DNA from: Theocolax elegans
Lineage: Eukaryota; Arthropoda; Insecta; Hymenoptera; Cerocephalidae
Assembly: GCA_026168455.1 (NCBI GenBank)
Contig: CM047427.1
Coordinates: 61,519,249 to 61,583,248 of the forward strand
Direction of reading: 5' to 3'
DNA length: 64,000 nt
Part shown: positions 46,601-52,351 of the stretch, in pieces
Layout of the letters: each line of letters begins with the position of its first letter
Position numbering within the stretch: position 1 is the stretch's first letter
The notes under the pieces: model-generated
What the model was told of the DNA's origin: nothing
What the model saw: only the letters and a program-made list of their open reading frames with translations
The model's database searches: none
Position numbers and translations under genes: made by a program

Positions 46601-46865
46601 CAGTTCCTTATAGAAGTATTTAGACATAATTCGACAAAGACCAAAAGATTTGGAAATGATAAAATATTGCATTGAATTGATTGAAAAGCTTGGTTCTCTC
46701 GATTTCGCAGAGAAATTACTCAACGACAAGTACAAACAACTGAAAGAAGAAGTCGACAACCTTGGTGGAAATCCATTGTTCGACGAAGCTATTACCAAAT
46801 TCAGAGCTTGGACTAATGATGAAAATTATCCATCTCAGAACATCGACAAATCATTTAAAAATTAA
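9435..46865 (+). CDS. GGPPS-like isoprenyl diphosphate synthase / possible terpene synthase (7 coding exons)
   Basis: Exons 9435-9503, 14279-14436, 29521-29665, 29749-29869, 46012-46154, 46226-46331 and 46624-46865 all have GT/AG borders and join in phase into 984 bp (327 residues plus stop). The protein aligns end to end with animal GGPPS, which is about 300 residues and condenses farnesyl diphosphate with isopentenyl diphosphate (IPP). Residues 78-82 are DDFED (first Asp-rich, Mg2+-binding motif). K165-T166 span the exon 4/5 junction. N203-D204-Y205-S206-N207 replaces the usual DDY.N, and E221-D222..E225-G226-K227 is kept. The PGK..R motif reads PKEGLR (37-42), so the IPP-binding Lys is Glu, and the RRG after the first motif is R87-E88-G89. 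The start was chosen because exon 1 is in phase and begins with ATG; it adds about 19 residues at the N terminus. Residue changes are seen; a switch to terpene synthase activity is inference. It could also be a regulatory or inactive paralog. Confidence 0.85.
10766..10860 (+). repeat. Left member of an inverted pair of about 100-bp repeats
   Basis: GACTCCGAGACTCTCGGTGT begins the match; the same segment occurs in reverse complement at 13867-13972, about 80% identical by eye. It may be a fragment of an old LTR or DNA element. No coding capacity. Confidence 0.5.
12380..12731 (+). promoter_or_regulatory. GC-rich promoter-like island ending in a splice donor
   Basis: A CpG-containing stretch in otherwise AT-rich intron 1 ends in CATAAG|GTAAGT at about 12732. 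A second candidate exon (about 13040-13190) ends in CCCAG|GTAAGC. The arrangement fits the first exons of a nested non-coding transcript or an alternative promoter, but no long open frame supports a protein. LTR origin is equally possible. Confidence 0.3.
13260..13578. mobile_element. 319-bp piggyBac-like MITE (TTAA)
   Basis: Flanked by TTAA at 13256-13259 and 13579-13582. Termini are CCCTTTCACTGG and its exact reverse complement CCAGTGAAAGGG. Inside, GGCAATGTATCATATATG occurs twice (near 13271 and 13313). No coding capacity. Confidence 0.85.
13867..13972 (-). repeat. Right member of the inverted pair (see 10766)
   Basis: Its complement contains CCGAGACTCTCGGTGTCGCG and GGCCCCCAATC, shared with 10766-10860. 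Confidence 0.5.
14279..14436 (+). CDS. GGPPS-like exon 2 (residues 24-76)
   Basis: The acceptor CATTGCAG ends at 14278 and the donor GTAAGT starts at 14437. It encodes ILMEPLNYQIYRVPKEGLRM, which matches the ILLEPYKYLLQLPGK.VRT region of GGPPS, followed by ALNYWFQVPDTIV and helix residues up to YHFMI. The last codon is split (AT|C). Confidence 0.85.
15542..16215. mobile_element. Long-hairpin MITE, ACAAGG family, copy H1
   Basis: The 674-bp element is a near-complete inverted repeat. The left end ACAAGGGGAGTACTTGACC is mirrored at the right end, followed by CTCCGGGAAACGGATCTTA. The arms contain the block CCAATGGCCACTTTTA and a centre around GAGCAAAGTTATGAAG. Flanks suggest a TTA or TA duplication but this is not clean. 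The 80-residue frame at 15636 is a by-product of the arm. Confidence 0.8.
16446..17094. mobile_element. Long-hairpin MITE, ACAAGG family, copy H2
   Basis: The ends ACAAGAAGAGAATCTCAAG and its mirrored CTCTCCTTGT enclose arms with GGAAACAGATCGTG near the ends and ATGGAGCAAAGTTATAG near the centre. Same layout as H1 but clearly diverged in sequence. Confidence 0.75.
17395..17602. repeat. Dimeric minisatellite (about 28-30 bp units)
   Basis: Units alternate between a CCTATCTCGGC..CCGCTTCGAGAAG type and a CCTATCTCGGCGGTGGCTTGAAG type, about 7 in all. The inverted arm at 19490-19660 has the same two alternating types. Confidence 0.8.
18153..18507. mobile_element. Small inverted-repeat MITE inside the foldback element
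   Basis: The ends TAGTACATTCCCGCAC and AATGTACTATT are mirrored and internal stretches (GTGCGCAAAATAAAC, TCATTTTGTGC-like) partly pair. About 355 bp, no coding capacity. Confidence 0.45.
18665..19310 (+). repeat. Interspersed repeat R2, unfilled copy
   Basis: About 650 bp of unknown class, starting near GCTTACAGGGGATTAGATGG and containing GGCTTACAAGAGTGTGACAG. A second copy at 30404-32050 in the same orientation is split by a solo LTR; this copy shows the site before insertion (TTAAGGTTTAAACGGC). Confidence 0.7.
19490..19660. repeat. Inverted copy of the dimeric minisatellite
   Basis: Units such as CTTCAAGCCGTCGCCGAGATAGG alternate with CTCGAAGCGGCAGCCGAGATAGG types, the reverse complement of the array at 17395-17602. 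Confidence 0.75.
19676..19770. repeat. Short perfect-type hairpin
   Basis: TCGTTTTTCTGAAAACTTT and its mirror AAAGTTTTCAGAAAAACGA enclose a short loop with CTACTAAAC/GTTTAGTAG also pairing. It lies in the right arm only, so it was inserted or formed after the foldback element. Confidence 0.7.
21735..23210 (+). mobile_element. GC-rich LTR-like insertion in H3
   Basis: A CpG-rich part (21740-22130) is followed by AT-rich sequence with an ATTGAGGAGG-type tandem repeat (22650-22740). It contains no protein frame of note. It interrupts the right arm of H3, so it is an insertion. A solo LTR is my best guess from composition, but I could not find clear TG..CA borders or a target duplication. Confidence 0.35.
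22650..22740. repeat. Short tandem repeat, AAGGAGGATTGA units
   Basis: About five imperfect copies of a 17-20-bp unit (AATTAAGGAGGATTG). Confidence 0.7.
23310..23605. repeat. Three degenerate tandem repeats of about 100 bp
   Basis: Each copy has AATTCTAAAAA, a GGGATT-type centre and GGTGAATAACAATAT followed by a pyrimidine-rich end. Confidence 0.6.
24058..24465. mobile_element. Hairpin X, copy 1 (ACAAGG family)
   Basis: Starts ACAAGGAGAGTACTTGACC and is mirrored to GGTCAAAGTACTCCCCTT near 24460. Shares GGTTTTTGGTTTGGGTGCC with H1. Further copies start at 25240 and 26286. Confidence 0.7.
24511..25210. mobile_element. Hairpin Y, copy 1
   Basis: A near-perfect inverted repeat of about 700 bp with ends CTAATTACTAAAAAAGAGG mirrored at 25210. 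Inner block TTCCGGGAAACGTATTTCG resembles the GGGAAACGGATC block of H1. Copy 2 (about 25693-26241) is truncated; copy 3 is at about 26739-27425. Confidence 0.75.
28221..29194. mobile_element. Tc1/mariner-type hairpin element, 974 bp
   Basis: The termini CACTGCCGTTCATATTTATTT and its mirror (one mismatch, CACTGTCG..) end at a TA on the right (29195-29196), with TG on the left where TA is expected. Most of the interior is a near-perfect palindrome (28535-29040) around a short spacer. A paralogous empty site at about 49930-50010 reads straight through at TA 49970-49971. TA duplication and CACTG-type ends point to Tc1/mariner; no transposase is present. Confidence 0.75.
29521..29665 (+). CDS. GGPPS-like exon 3 (first Asp-rich motif)
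   Basis: The acceptor TCTCTGCAG ends at 29520; only this AG keeps the frame open. It encodes ADDFEDNSQMREGLPAAYRI, equivalent to IDDIEDNSKLRRGFPVAHSI, then FGLPVTYFSSNAG up to NNPK. The donor is AAG|GTACAC. The separation from exon 2 is 15 kb of mobile DNA. Confidence 0.85.
29749..29869 (+). CDS. GGPPS-like exon 4 (LYQGQSQELYW region)
   Basis: It follows an 83-bp intron. It encodes ALDIYIDCMMRLYQGQSQEL, equivalent to the LHQGQGLDIYWRD helix of GGPPS, and ends in NEYIELLGY with a split codon A|AA that rebuilds the conserved Lys. The donor is GTAAGT at 29870. Confidence 0.85.
30031..30102 (+). mobile_element. tRNA-Thr-like SINE head (decayed)
   Basis: The sequence has an A-box-like GCTCGGTCGGTTAGGGCG, an anticodon-loop region CTCGTAA (CGT) and a B-box-like AGTTCGATTCG. 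The acceptor stem does not pair, so this is a SINE head, not a functional tRNA gene. Confidence 0.55.
30404..32050 (+). repeat. Interspersed repeat R2, copy split by a solo LTR
   Basis: 30404-30712 and 31746-32050 together match 18665-19310. Unit class is unknown and there is no open frame. Confidence 0.7.
30713..31745 (+). mobile_element. Solo LTR with AGGT target duplication
   Basis: 1,033 bp starting TGTGACGG and ending CACGTCACA, flanked by AGGT at 30709-30712 and 31746-31749. The intact R2 copy at 18665-19310 shows the unoccupied site. A 4-bp duplication and TG..CA ends fit a Gypsy-type LTR. It is GC-rich from 30940 to 31440, where the promoter would lie. Internal frames on both strands look like by-products of GC content. 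Confidence 0.8.
32096..32749. mobile_element. Long-hairpin MITE, ACAAGG family, copy H6
   Basis: 654 bp. The left end ACAAGGAGAGGTCACACCCT is mirrored at 32749, followed by CTGGAAAACGGATCC. It carries TCCAATGGCCATTTTTACG and a centre near CAAAAGTTATGGGAG, equivalent to blocks in H1 and Y. The two 60-residue frames are by-products. Confidence 0.8.
32830..33400. other. GC-richer segment of unknown origin
   Basis: No open frame is convincing. The base composition differs from the flanks, suggesting an insertion such as an LTR, but I found no borders. Confidence 0.25.
34250..36310 (-). mobile_element. Truncated minus-strand non-LTR retrotransposon (endonuclease part)
   Basis: Read on the - strand, this has a possible ORF1 end (35990-35800), then ORF2 from about 35622 and a pre-RT linker near 34590 with the APWWND-type motif. 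It breaks off at a TA microsatellite near 34240. No RT domain follows. Layout fits a Jockey/LOA-like element truncated at its 3' end by rearrangement. Confidence 0.6.
34610..35622 (-). pseudogene. AP-endonuclease part of ORF2 (minus strand)
   Basis: The frame starts MDNKSNIKVLQ, with a stop where Trp of the usual QWN motif is expected (Q*NCHSL). It continues with ILITETWL, GQYVGIAIYI and GGDFNAYHLSWGS (about 35190-35150). These are the metal-binding and catalytic motifs of retrotransposon AP endonucleases. It degrades after about 35030. A second frame (34843-34616) has an Asn/Lys-rich linker. Confidence 0.65.
37355..37490. repeat. (GA)n microsatellite
   Basis: Long, slightly interrupted GAGAGA tract on the + strand. 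The Ser/Leu-rich frames on the - strand are artefacts of it. Confidence 0.9.
37627..37660. repeat. (TA)n microsatellite bounded by GGGG and CCCC
   Basis: GGGGATATAT through ATATCCCC makes a perfect self-complementary tract. Confidence 0.85.
37818..39215 (+). pseudogene. ORF1 of the CR1-like element: PHD-like finger and zinc knuckles
   Basis: One frame from ATG 37818 to the stop at 39213, broken by TGA at 38103 and TAA at about 38217. The N terminus has Cys/His spacing of a PHD-like finger (YKCHPK, ICLICESIYHKSD, ICPEHKG). The C-terminal part has CLKCGRFGHNSYKC and CLKCSGHHNTIEC knuckles followed by CVNC. The protein probably coats the element RNA. Two nonsense codons make it inactive as read. 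Confidence 0.75.
39254..40291 (+). pseudogene. ORF2 endonuclease domain of the CR1-like element
   Basis: The frame begins MDNFNIIDN and has the endonuclease motifs LYVNIRSLNANF, VICVETW, VGDFNID (about 39767-39787) and FTDHFPLF. It ends at TAA 40289 because of a frameshift just before the RT linker. The next frame overlaps it at 40276. Confidence 0.75.
40276..42051 (+). pseudogene. ORF2 reverse transcriptase of the CR1-like element
   Basis: The frame shows ENYRPISLISN, AFLDLAKAFDTVDH, GVPQGTILGPLLF and SYADDTAL (about 41275-41298), the catalytic YADD motif. Between RICKFTN and DALQKI the usual FGFRK motif is missing, an in-frame loss of roughly 25 residues. TAA at about 41326 separates the palm from the C-terminal part (41335-42051), which has NWIANWLALNKLSLN and KYLGLIFD, the thumb and connection region. 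Confidence 0.75.
42563..43140 (+). mobile_element. 5' fragment of a Waldo/R1-like element
   Basis: The 5' UTR (TTCCCGCATGCGGCGCGTCC and a GGGGGAAAG block) resembles that of element 2 at 440-485. An ORF1 start follows at 42683, with the block SDRVKAPV-type sequence in one frame. The copy stops near 43140. It is not flanked by (CA)n. Confidence 0.6.
42683..43042 (+). pseudogene. ORF1 N-terminal fragment of a Waldo-like element
   Basis: Encodes about 119 residues ending IFRKEYEKV, with a Ser-rich part (SGSVTSLGSAISGISAYSKE) of the type found before the coiled coil of R1-clade ORF1. Truncated, so non-functional. Confidence 0.5.
43140..43615. other. AT-rich spacer
   Basis: Nothing recognisable apart from poly(A)/poly(T) stretches. 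Confidence 0.4.
43624..43650. repeat. (TA)n microsatellite
   Basis: A run of TA dinucleotides. Confidence 0.85.
43665..44340 (+). promoter_or_regulatory. GC-rich island with possible splice donor (intron 4)
   Basis: A CpG-containing stretch in AT-rich surroundings, with a candidate donor GGTG|GTGAGT near 43880. It may be a promoter and first exon of a nested transcript, or LTR sequence. No protein frame is convincing. Confidence 0.25.
44903..45608. mobile_element. Hairpin element with TTAAGGGGA-type ends, split by a SINE
   Basis: The left end ACTTAAAGGGAGTCCGTAG is mirrored as CAGACTCCCCTTAAGT near 45600. The arms pair through AGTGGCGCTACCGTCGGGTAG and CAATTAAAGAAAATAGA to a centre near 45340-45400. 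A 216-bp SINE at 45007-45222 interrupts the left arm, and the right arm shows the unfilled sequence. Confidence 0.75.
45007..45222 (+). mobile_element. tRNA-Thr-like SINE with target duplication
   Basis: A tRNA-like head has an A-box ACTCGGTCGGTAGGGCG, an anticodon region CTCGGTAA with one extra base relative to Thr (CGT), and a perfect B-box GGTTCGATTCC. An unrelated body, GAGCGACGTT and an A-rich tail follow. The target duplication is ATTCGACATTA (44996-45006) and ATTCAACATTA (45223-45233). Confidence 0.85.
46012..46154 (+). CDS. GGPPS-like exon 5 (second Asp-rich region)
   Basis: The acceptor TTTCCTTTCAG ends at 46011. The first two bases complete K165, giving KT as in GGPPS. It encodes MKLLELFSTTGKKDMRKFGK and GIVYQLQNDYSNFRQK. 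The canonical DDY.N is NDYSN, so the first Asp of the second motif is replaced by Asn. Confidence 0.85.
46226..46331 (+). CDS. GGPPS-like exon 6 (ED..EGK motif)
   Basis: It follows a 71-bp intron ending in TTTTAG. It encodes KSFGEDVSEGKFTVPIIHAI, matching KSFCEDLTEGKFSFPTIHAI of GGPPS. The donor is TTGA|GTATCC at 46332, chosen because it yields the conserved N (A|AC) and the frame VLNIIRQRP. Confidence 0.8.
46624..46865 (+). CDS. GGPPS-like exon 7 (C terminus)
   Basis: The acceptor TATTTAG ends at 46623. It encodes IIRQRPKDLEMIKYCIELIE, then KYKQLKEEVDNLGGNPLFDE, matching the GGPPS ILRQRT..IDIKKYC and RGGNPEL blocks. The tail past the family end (about 20 residues, Asn/Asp rich) is longer than in GGPPS. 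TAA at 46863-46865. Confidence 0.85.
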
Positions 46866-46937
46866 AAAACTTGTAATTAGTAAACGTGTTTCTTAATGAA
46901 AACAATTGTATACGTAGTAATGTACAGTCAAAGTCGC

Positions 46938-46943
46938 AATAAA
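46938..46943 (+). promoter_or_regulatory. Candidate poly(A) signal of the GGPPS-like gene
   Basis: AATAAA lies 73 bp after the stop codon, a normal distance for an insect 3' UTR. Confidence 0.5.
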
Positions 46944-47043
46944 ATGATGGAATCAATATTATTTTTTTAGCATTATTTAAAACTATAATTCCGCCTAAAA
47001 TTTTAAACTCTCGTAATATAAAATATCTTGTGTAACAAGGTAT

Positions 47044-47450
47044 TTTGTTCATGTTAATGTATTAAGCGAGCGAGTCTCAACCTAAGCTATCCCACCTACC
47101 CTCACAATACTAACCACATATTTTACCTTCACTAAAACCCACCTAAGCGCACTCCAGCCATCCAATCAACCCAACACTATTCCCACTAGCACACGAGCAG
47201 CACAGCAAGATGACGACTGATCTGTGATGAACCTGGTCTCACATCGTAGCTCTCTAGAAAGGTACATCAATGATCAGAAGAGACATCTCATGGCATTGCA
47301 CTGCTCCAGAAGACGTACTAAGAGTCAGTAGAATTATCTAACAGCAAATCTCCAGCAGCAATGAACACCAATACGGAACTTCCAGCAGCATCGAGCAACA
47401 GCATAGAAGTTCTAATAACTATAATAGATAATTAATTAGACGTTGCTTTC
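47044..47450. other. Downstream of the GGPPS-like gene, no gene seen
   Basis: Less AT-rich than its flanks, no long frame; could be a repeat fragment. Confidence 0.3.
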
Positions 47451-47452
47451 AT

Positions 47453-47615
47453 TGGAAGTACAAATATATACGTGTAAAACAAAAATACACGGAAAAGAAG
47501 CGAAAAAAATTAATTCTGTCATATTTACTTTTATATTACGTGTTTATTTCACGGGTTTTGTATGAAATTTTTACGCTTCTTTTACGTGTATTTTTTACGT
47601 ATATATTTGGAACGG
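47453..47615. mobile_element. Small hairpin MITE
   Basis: AAATATATACGTGTAAAAC.. and TACGTATATATTT at the right are mirrored, with AAGAAGCG/CGCTTCTT pairing further inside. Confidence 0.55.
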
Positions 47616-47914
47616 AATATACGTGTATATCACGTGTTTTTTTCAACTGGGTAATCATAACATTACCATAATCCTCAAATACTAGATATCTTAACACAAT
47701 AAACACTCCCCCAGAAGTCAGGGTTACTATTTAGGGTTTTTCTGTCCTCTATTATCTAATGTAAATGAGGTCGCACTATGTGAGTGGAACAAAGAAAAAA
47801 TACCTCTATCTGGCAACACTGCCAGAAGTTGGTTATTACCTTCAGAAGCAGCATGTAATCCTTATAGCAAACTCGAAAGAGTTCATCGGGACTCTATCAT
47901 GGCAACATCGAGAT

Positions 47915-47917
<3 letters not shown>

Positions 47918-47950
<33 letters not shown>
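47918..47950. repeat. (TG)n microsatellite
   Basis: About 15 TG repeats, with a further irregular TG-rich stretch behind. Confidence 0.9.
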
Positions 47951-48226
47951 AGTGTGTGTATGAGCAGCAGCCTCAGCTCCCACCCAGAAGACGAACTCCA
48001 TAGCGTCAAGGTGTGTGCACGCCTTCGTCGCAGGTGCACCGTTTCCCTTCTTTTCGTAAGTGTGTGTCCTCTTTCTTCCCTTTCTCCCCTATATACCCTC
48101 GCGCTACAAACATCCACAGCTTACACGTAGCCGAGCATATTTATAAAAATTCTTCTAATTCTAAATTCTAAAGAAATTACTTGACATGTATATTTTTTAT
48201 TTGTTGATGGTTTAGTGAGGGAAACA

Positions 48227-49240
48227 TCAAAAGAATTTTTTTTTCGTGAGTAATGCCTTGATAGATTCACTCTTTGATTTCATGGAATCGGCGATGTATC
48301 CACTAGCTACTGAGTCAAAACGCCAGCCACCCAGTTGTTTAATCATCGTCATATTAGCTATGGAGTTTGATAATAATGCGGCTGAGATCCTGCGAAAGCA
48401 GTGACTAGTATATTTTGTCCAATTTTCTAACCCTAAATAAGCAGCAATTGTTGAGAGAGTAATTCCCATTACTTGATGATAGCATTTACCGTTAAGGTAT
48501 TGAATAAAAAATCTATCCGTAAACTTATCTGCAGGCCTTAGCGAGACATATTTCTTTACAGTTGAATAAAATAATGAATCAATAATAAAAGTTCTGTCAA
48601 TATACGTTTTTGTATCTTGAATTGATACTATGTATTTATTACCAAAATCTTCAACATGATTGCATTTGATGTTTGTAAACTCAATACATCTTAATGCACC
48701 GCAGATACCAAAAATAAGTAAGGTCTGAAAAATTGATTAGAATCATAAAGATAAGTTTAAGTCATAAAGAGAAATTAAAAAATGGTAATATATTTATAAA
48801 TACCTTTACGCCTAAGTACGTATGATAAGGTGCATTTTTTATAAAGGTCATTATTTGATCCCCAGTCAATGTGAGACTTTTTTGGTTTGTAACTCTTAGA
48901 ATTGTTTTAAGAATGCTCTTCAGATTAAGGTAGTTACTGATGTCAATATTATTTTTAGGCTTCAGAATCTTCTTTAATATTGACCAAATACTGCATAGTG
49001 CAGGTGGGCCTACTTTTTTTGCGAATCCTTAAAATAGCAAATTATTAGATTTTCTTCAAAAGAATTTGCCTTATTTTCGTCTTTCCATTTTAGGAATGTT
49101 CGATAAACTAAGTTGTAGCGATCAATAGATTTTTTAGGTAATGATTCTGCCTCGTTTATTAATGGAGCTTCTTTTTCAAAATTGCGTTTAACCTCCTCTT
49201 CGTCAGTACTATCGTCAGAAGAAATATCAAAATTCATCAT
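48227..49240 (-). pseudogene. Crypton-type tyrosine recombinase, two exons, one frameshift
   Basis: Exon 1 is 49240-48804 and exon 2 is 48724-48227 with a 79-bp GT/AG intron. The product of about 311 residues starts MMNFDISSDDSTDEEEVK, has a helical core-binding part (YRTFLKWKDENKAN, CSIWSILKKIL), and a catalytic part with GALRCIEF (catalytic Arg), TSHCFRRISAAL (H..R) and GGWRFDSVASGYI (Trp and the Tyr nucleophile). These are the residues of tyrosine recombinases that cut and join DNA by a 3'-phosphotyrosine link. A 7-base A run near 49018 shifts the frame between DSQKK and VGPPALCS, so it is broken as read. No paired repeats frame it, which fits a Crypton rather than DIRS. Domesticated copy is an alternative. 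Confidence 0.7.
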
Positions 49241-49249
49241 TATAATCGA

Positions 49250-50130
49250 GATAAATATTGATAAAGCAGGTTCGCTGTTGATAATACAACTAGAAATTGT
49301 ATACTTTTTATCTCCCGGTTGCCTAGGTGATACGCAGAAGCGAACGAAATTTAAACTTTTGAGTCGGGTATATAGGCAACAACAGCGAATTTTCGGCCAG
49401 GGTAGTAAGAAAAACCTTTTTCAACCTTTAGTTCGTAGGTTAAACAAATCTTTGTTTTGGCAAGCAGTATTTCGTCTTTTATATGTATAACATGGCAATA
49501 TCTCTTACAAAATTAAAACGTATATGCCCATTGTTAGTTTTTTTACTTAGAGTACTTTTCATCGTAGACGGAGAAAAATTTTTGATCAAAAATCAAGGTA
49601 CGCGTGTCACGCACCCGAGGCAATTATGAGTGCGATAGTCTTATATACAGCTAAAACGAACTTCCGGTTTATACTTTTATTAATTTTTAATAGAAAATTT
49701 ACTTTATATACGTTTTAATTTCAGTCTCCTAATAATCCTTAGTCACTGTTCACACTTTCTACAAAATGTGGTCTTTATATTTATTTCCGTATCTTTAAAA
49801 TAAAACGATACTTATAAATATTTCAGATATCGAAATTTATCTTACTAAATTTTTTATATTTTTTTTATTTTGATTTAATAACAAAAATTAATAGATATAT
49901 AAATTTCAATAAAAATGGAAATATTTTTAGAAATTTTATGAAATTTTGTTTTATATAATTAAATAATACTATATTTGAGTAATATATTACATATAGGATC
50001 GACATCTTAACCTTCCAAACGGGATACTTAGTCTGTAGTCGTAATAGGGTACAATACTAGGGTTCTGCGGAATATAATTTTGCAACTAAGTAGGTACCAC
50101 AATACGTTGGGTCGTGACAAGGATACAAAA
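49250..50130. other. Spacer holding an empty-site copy of the 28-29 kb locus
   Basis: About 49930-50010 resembles the two flanks of the Tc1/mariner-type hairpin (28221-29194) joined together. Otherwise nothing assigned. Confidence 0.5.
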
Positions 50131-50258
50131 AAGACAACTAAGTCTTTGTTAACGATTTGAAACAGTATATTCCTCCGCGTTTTACCAATTAAACGTAACA
50201 GATTATACCCGAATGGGCCGAACCCAGGAAAATAAAGTCACAAAATTCTACAAAATGA

Positions 50259-50366
50259 CCCACGGAGCCCCGTAAACGTGGTAGAGGTAGGCCAAAGAAA
50301 TTAAAACCGCAAATCAACACTGATATAATAACTTCCCCTAAAATAAAACGAAGGTCGCGGAAATAA
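50259..50366 (+). pseudogene. Small AT-hook coding fragment in the tandem unit
   Basis: A 35-codon stretch between stops contains PRKRGRGRPKKLKP, an AT-hook core (RGRP flanked by Lys/Arg), which binds the minor groove of AT-rich DNA. It has no ATG and is repeated in unit 2 (about 51408-51515). It is too short to call a gene; an exon fragment of a DNA-binding protein is possible. Confidence 0.35.
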
Positions 50367-50447
50367 GGAGCAATCCAGGTAATGCGGAGAAAAATGTAAA
50401 TGAAAACTAAAGGTAAGTAATCGTCGGCTGGGAGTTAAGGGTGCTAT

Positions 50448-50590
50448 TTCGCTCAAGCGGCGAAAAGGGTGCTATTTCGTTCGAGCGGCGAAAAAGGTGC
50501 TTATTCGTACGAGCGGTGAAAAAGGTTCTAATTCACGTAAGCGGCGAAAAAGGTTCAAATTCGTTTGAAGGGCGAAAAAGGTTCTAATTC
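50448..50590. repeat. Minisatellite of about 28-30-bp units
   Basis: Six imperfect units of the form GGTGCTATTTCG..CGAGCGGCGAAAAA. The same array is in unit 2 at about 51597-51739. Confidence 0.8.
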
Positions 50591-50844
50591 GGACAAGTAA
50601 TTTCATTGGCACGTACCTTTCTCTATCAGGAAACAATTGTTAATTTATAGGGAGTGTGTTTGCAATAAATTGAATATGATAAACTATTTCATATTGTTAA
50701 ATATGTATATTTATTTTCGTGTTTTCATAATATTTTTACAGCCTTGAAAAGTGGTTCTTAAACGTCGTCATTAAATTTTTTATCTAAAATTTGATTTATT
50801 ATAATCAATAAAATTGAACTGTAAACTGTAAAAACAATTTTTTT

Positions 50845-50976
50845 CTGACACGCGAGCCACTGATCGCGGGTGTTCGAAAATGCACATGAAAAAATTTTCA
50901 GAGGTACACGTCTGGGATCGAACCCACGACCCTCGGGTGAGAGTCGGGAGCTCTACCCATGAGCCACCGCGGCTCT
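50845..50976 (-). mobile_element. tRNA-Glu-like SINE in tandem unit 1
   Basis: On the - strand there is a D-arm GCTCATGGGTAGAGC, an anticodon loop CTCTCAC (CTC, Glu-like) and a T-arm GTGGGTTCGATCCCA. The acceptor stem does not pair. Unit 2 lacks it and instead has a short ATTCCATTCGGAT, so the insertion came with a small change at the target. Confidence 0.7.
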
Positions 50977-52351
50977 AATATTTATTATCATACTGATAAA
51001 AAAATTACTTATTATTTAATATTATACTTTACAATTTAATATTAATAAAGTATTGTGTGCTACATATAAAAATCATTTCGTCATTTTATTATTATTTGTA
51101 ATTAGAGTTAAGGTATAAAAAAATTATATAGATCTTAAGAAATGTTAGAGTATATTAAGCTTATACGGTAATACTAGCTGAGGGAGCCTGGTAAATTCTA
51201 CAATGTTCGCGCTCTGTAGATTTTACGGAGGGATACTCCGTAAAAATAACAAGGCTTACTCCGCTGAATTAACCGATACTGCACAACTAAGTCTTTGTTA
51301 ACGATTTGAAACAGTATATTCCTCCGCGTTTTACCAATTAAACGTAACAGATTATACCCGAATGGGCCGAACCCAGGAAAATAAAGTCACAAAATTCTAC
51401 AAAATGACCCACGGAGCCCCGTAAACGTGGTAGAGGTAGGCCAAAGAAATTAAAACCGCAAATCAACACTGATATAATAACTTCCCCTAAAATAAAACGA
51501 AGGTCGCGGAAATAAGGAGCAATCCAGGTAATGCGGAGAAAAATGTAAATGAAAACTAAAGGTAAGTAATCGTCGGCTGGGAGTTAAGGGTGCTATTTCG
51601 CTCAAGCGGCGAAAAGGGTGCTATTTCGTTCGAGCGGCGAAAAAGGTGCTTATTCGTACGAGCGGTGAAAAAGGTTCTAATTCACGTAAGCGGCGAAAAA
51701 GGTTCAAATTCGTTTGAAGGGCGAAAAAGGTTCTAATTCGGACAAGTAATTTCATTGGCACGTACCTTTCTCTATCAGGAAACAATTGTTAATTTATAGG
51801 GAGTGTGTTTGCAATAAATTGAATATGATAAACTATTTCATATTGTTAAATATGTATATTTATTTTCGTGTTTTCATAATATTTTTTACAGCCTTGAAAA
51901 GTGGTTCTTAAACGTCGTCATTAAATTTTTTATCTAAAATTTGATTTATTATAATCAATAAAATTGAACTGTAAACTGTAAAAACAATTTTTTTATTCCA
52001 TTCGGATTAATATTTATTATTCATACTGATAAAAAAATTACTTATTATTTAATATTATACTTTACAATTTAATATTAATAAAGTATTGTGTGCTACATAT
52101 AAAAATCATTTCGTCATTTTATTATTATTTGTAATTAGAGTTAAGGTATAAAAAAATTATATAGATCTTAAGAAATGTTAGAGTATATTAAGCTTATACG
52201 GTAATACTAGCTGAGGGAGCCTGGTAAATTCTACAATGTTCGCGCTCTGTAGATTTTACGGAGGGATACTCCGTAAAAATAACAAGGCTTACTCCGCTGA
52301 ATTAACCGATACTGCACAACTAAATTTCTTCTGTTAAAACTTTTTTTTCAG

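Larger units (their letters stand above)
50134..52315. repeat. Near-identical tandem duplication (units 1,149 and 1,033 bp)
   Basis: Unit 1 is 50134-51282 and unit 2 is 51283-52315; ACAACTAA stands at the start of each and again after unit 2. Apart from an A-run difference and a SINE in unit 1, the units match base for base where I compared them. Confidence 0.85.

Noticed and set aside
50907..50976. tRNA gene on the - strand
   Set aside because: The D-arm, loop and T-arm look good but the acceptor stem does not pair and the anticodon stem has mismatches; it is an insertion relative to the sister unit, so a SINE head is the better reading.
51283..52315. Relation between the 1,033-bp tandem unit and the 1,033-bp solo LTR
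   Set aside because: Equal length is a coincidence; the sequences and ends are different.
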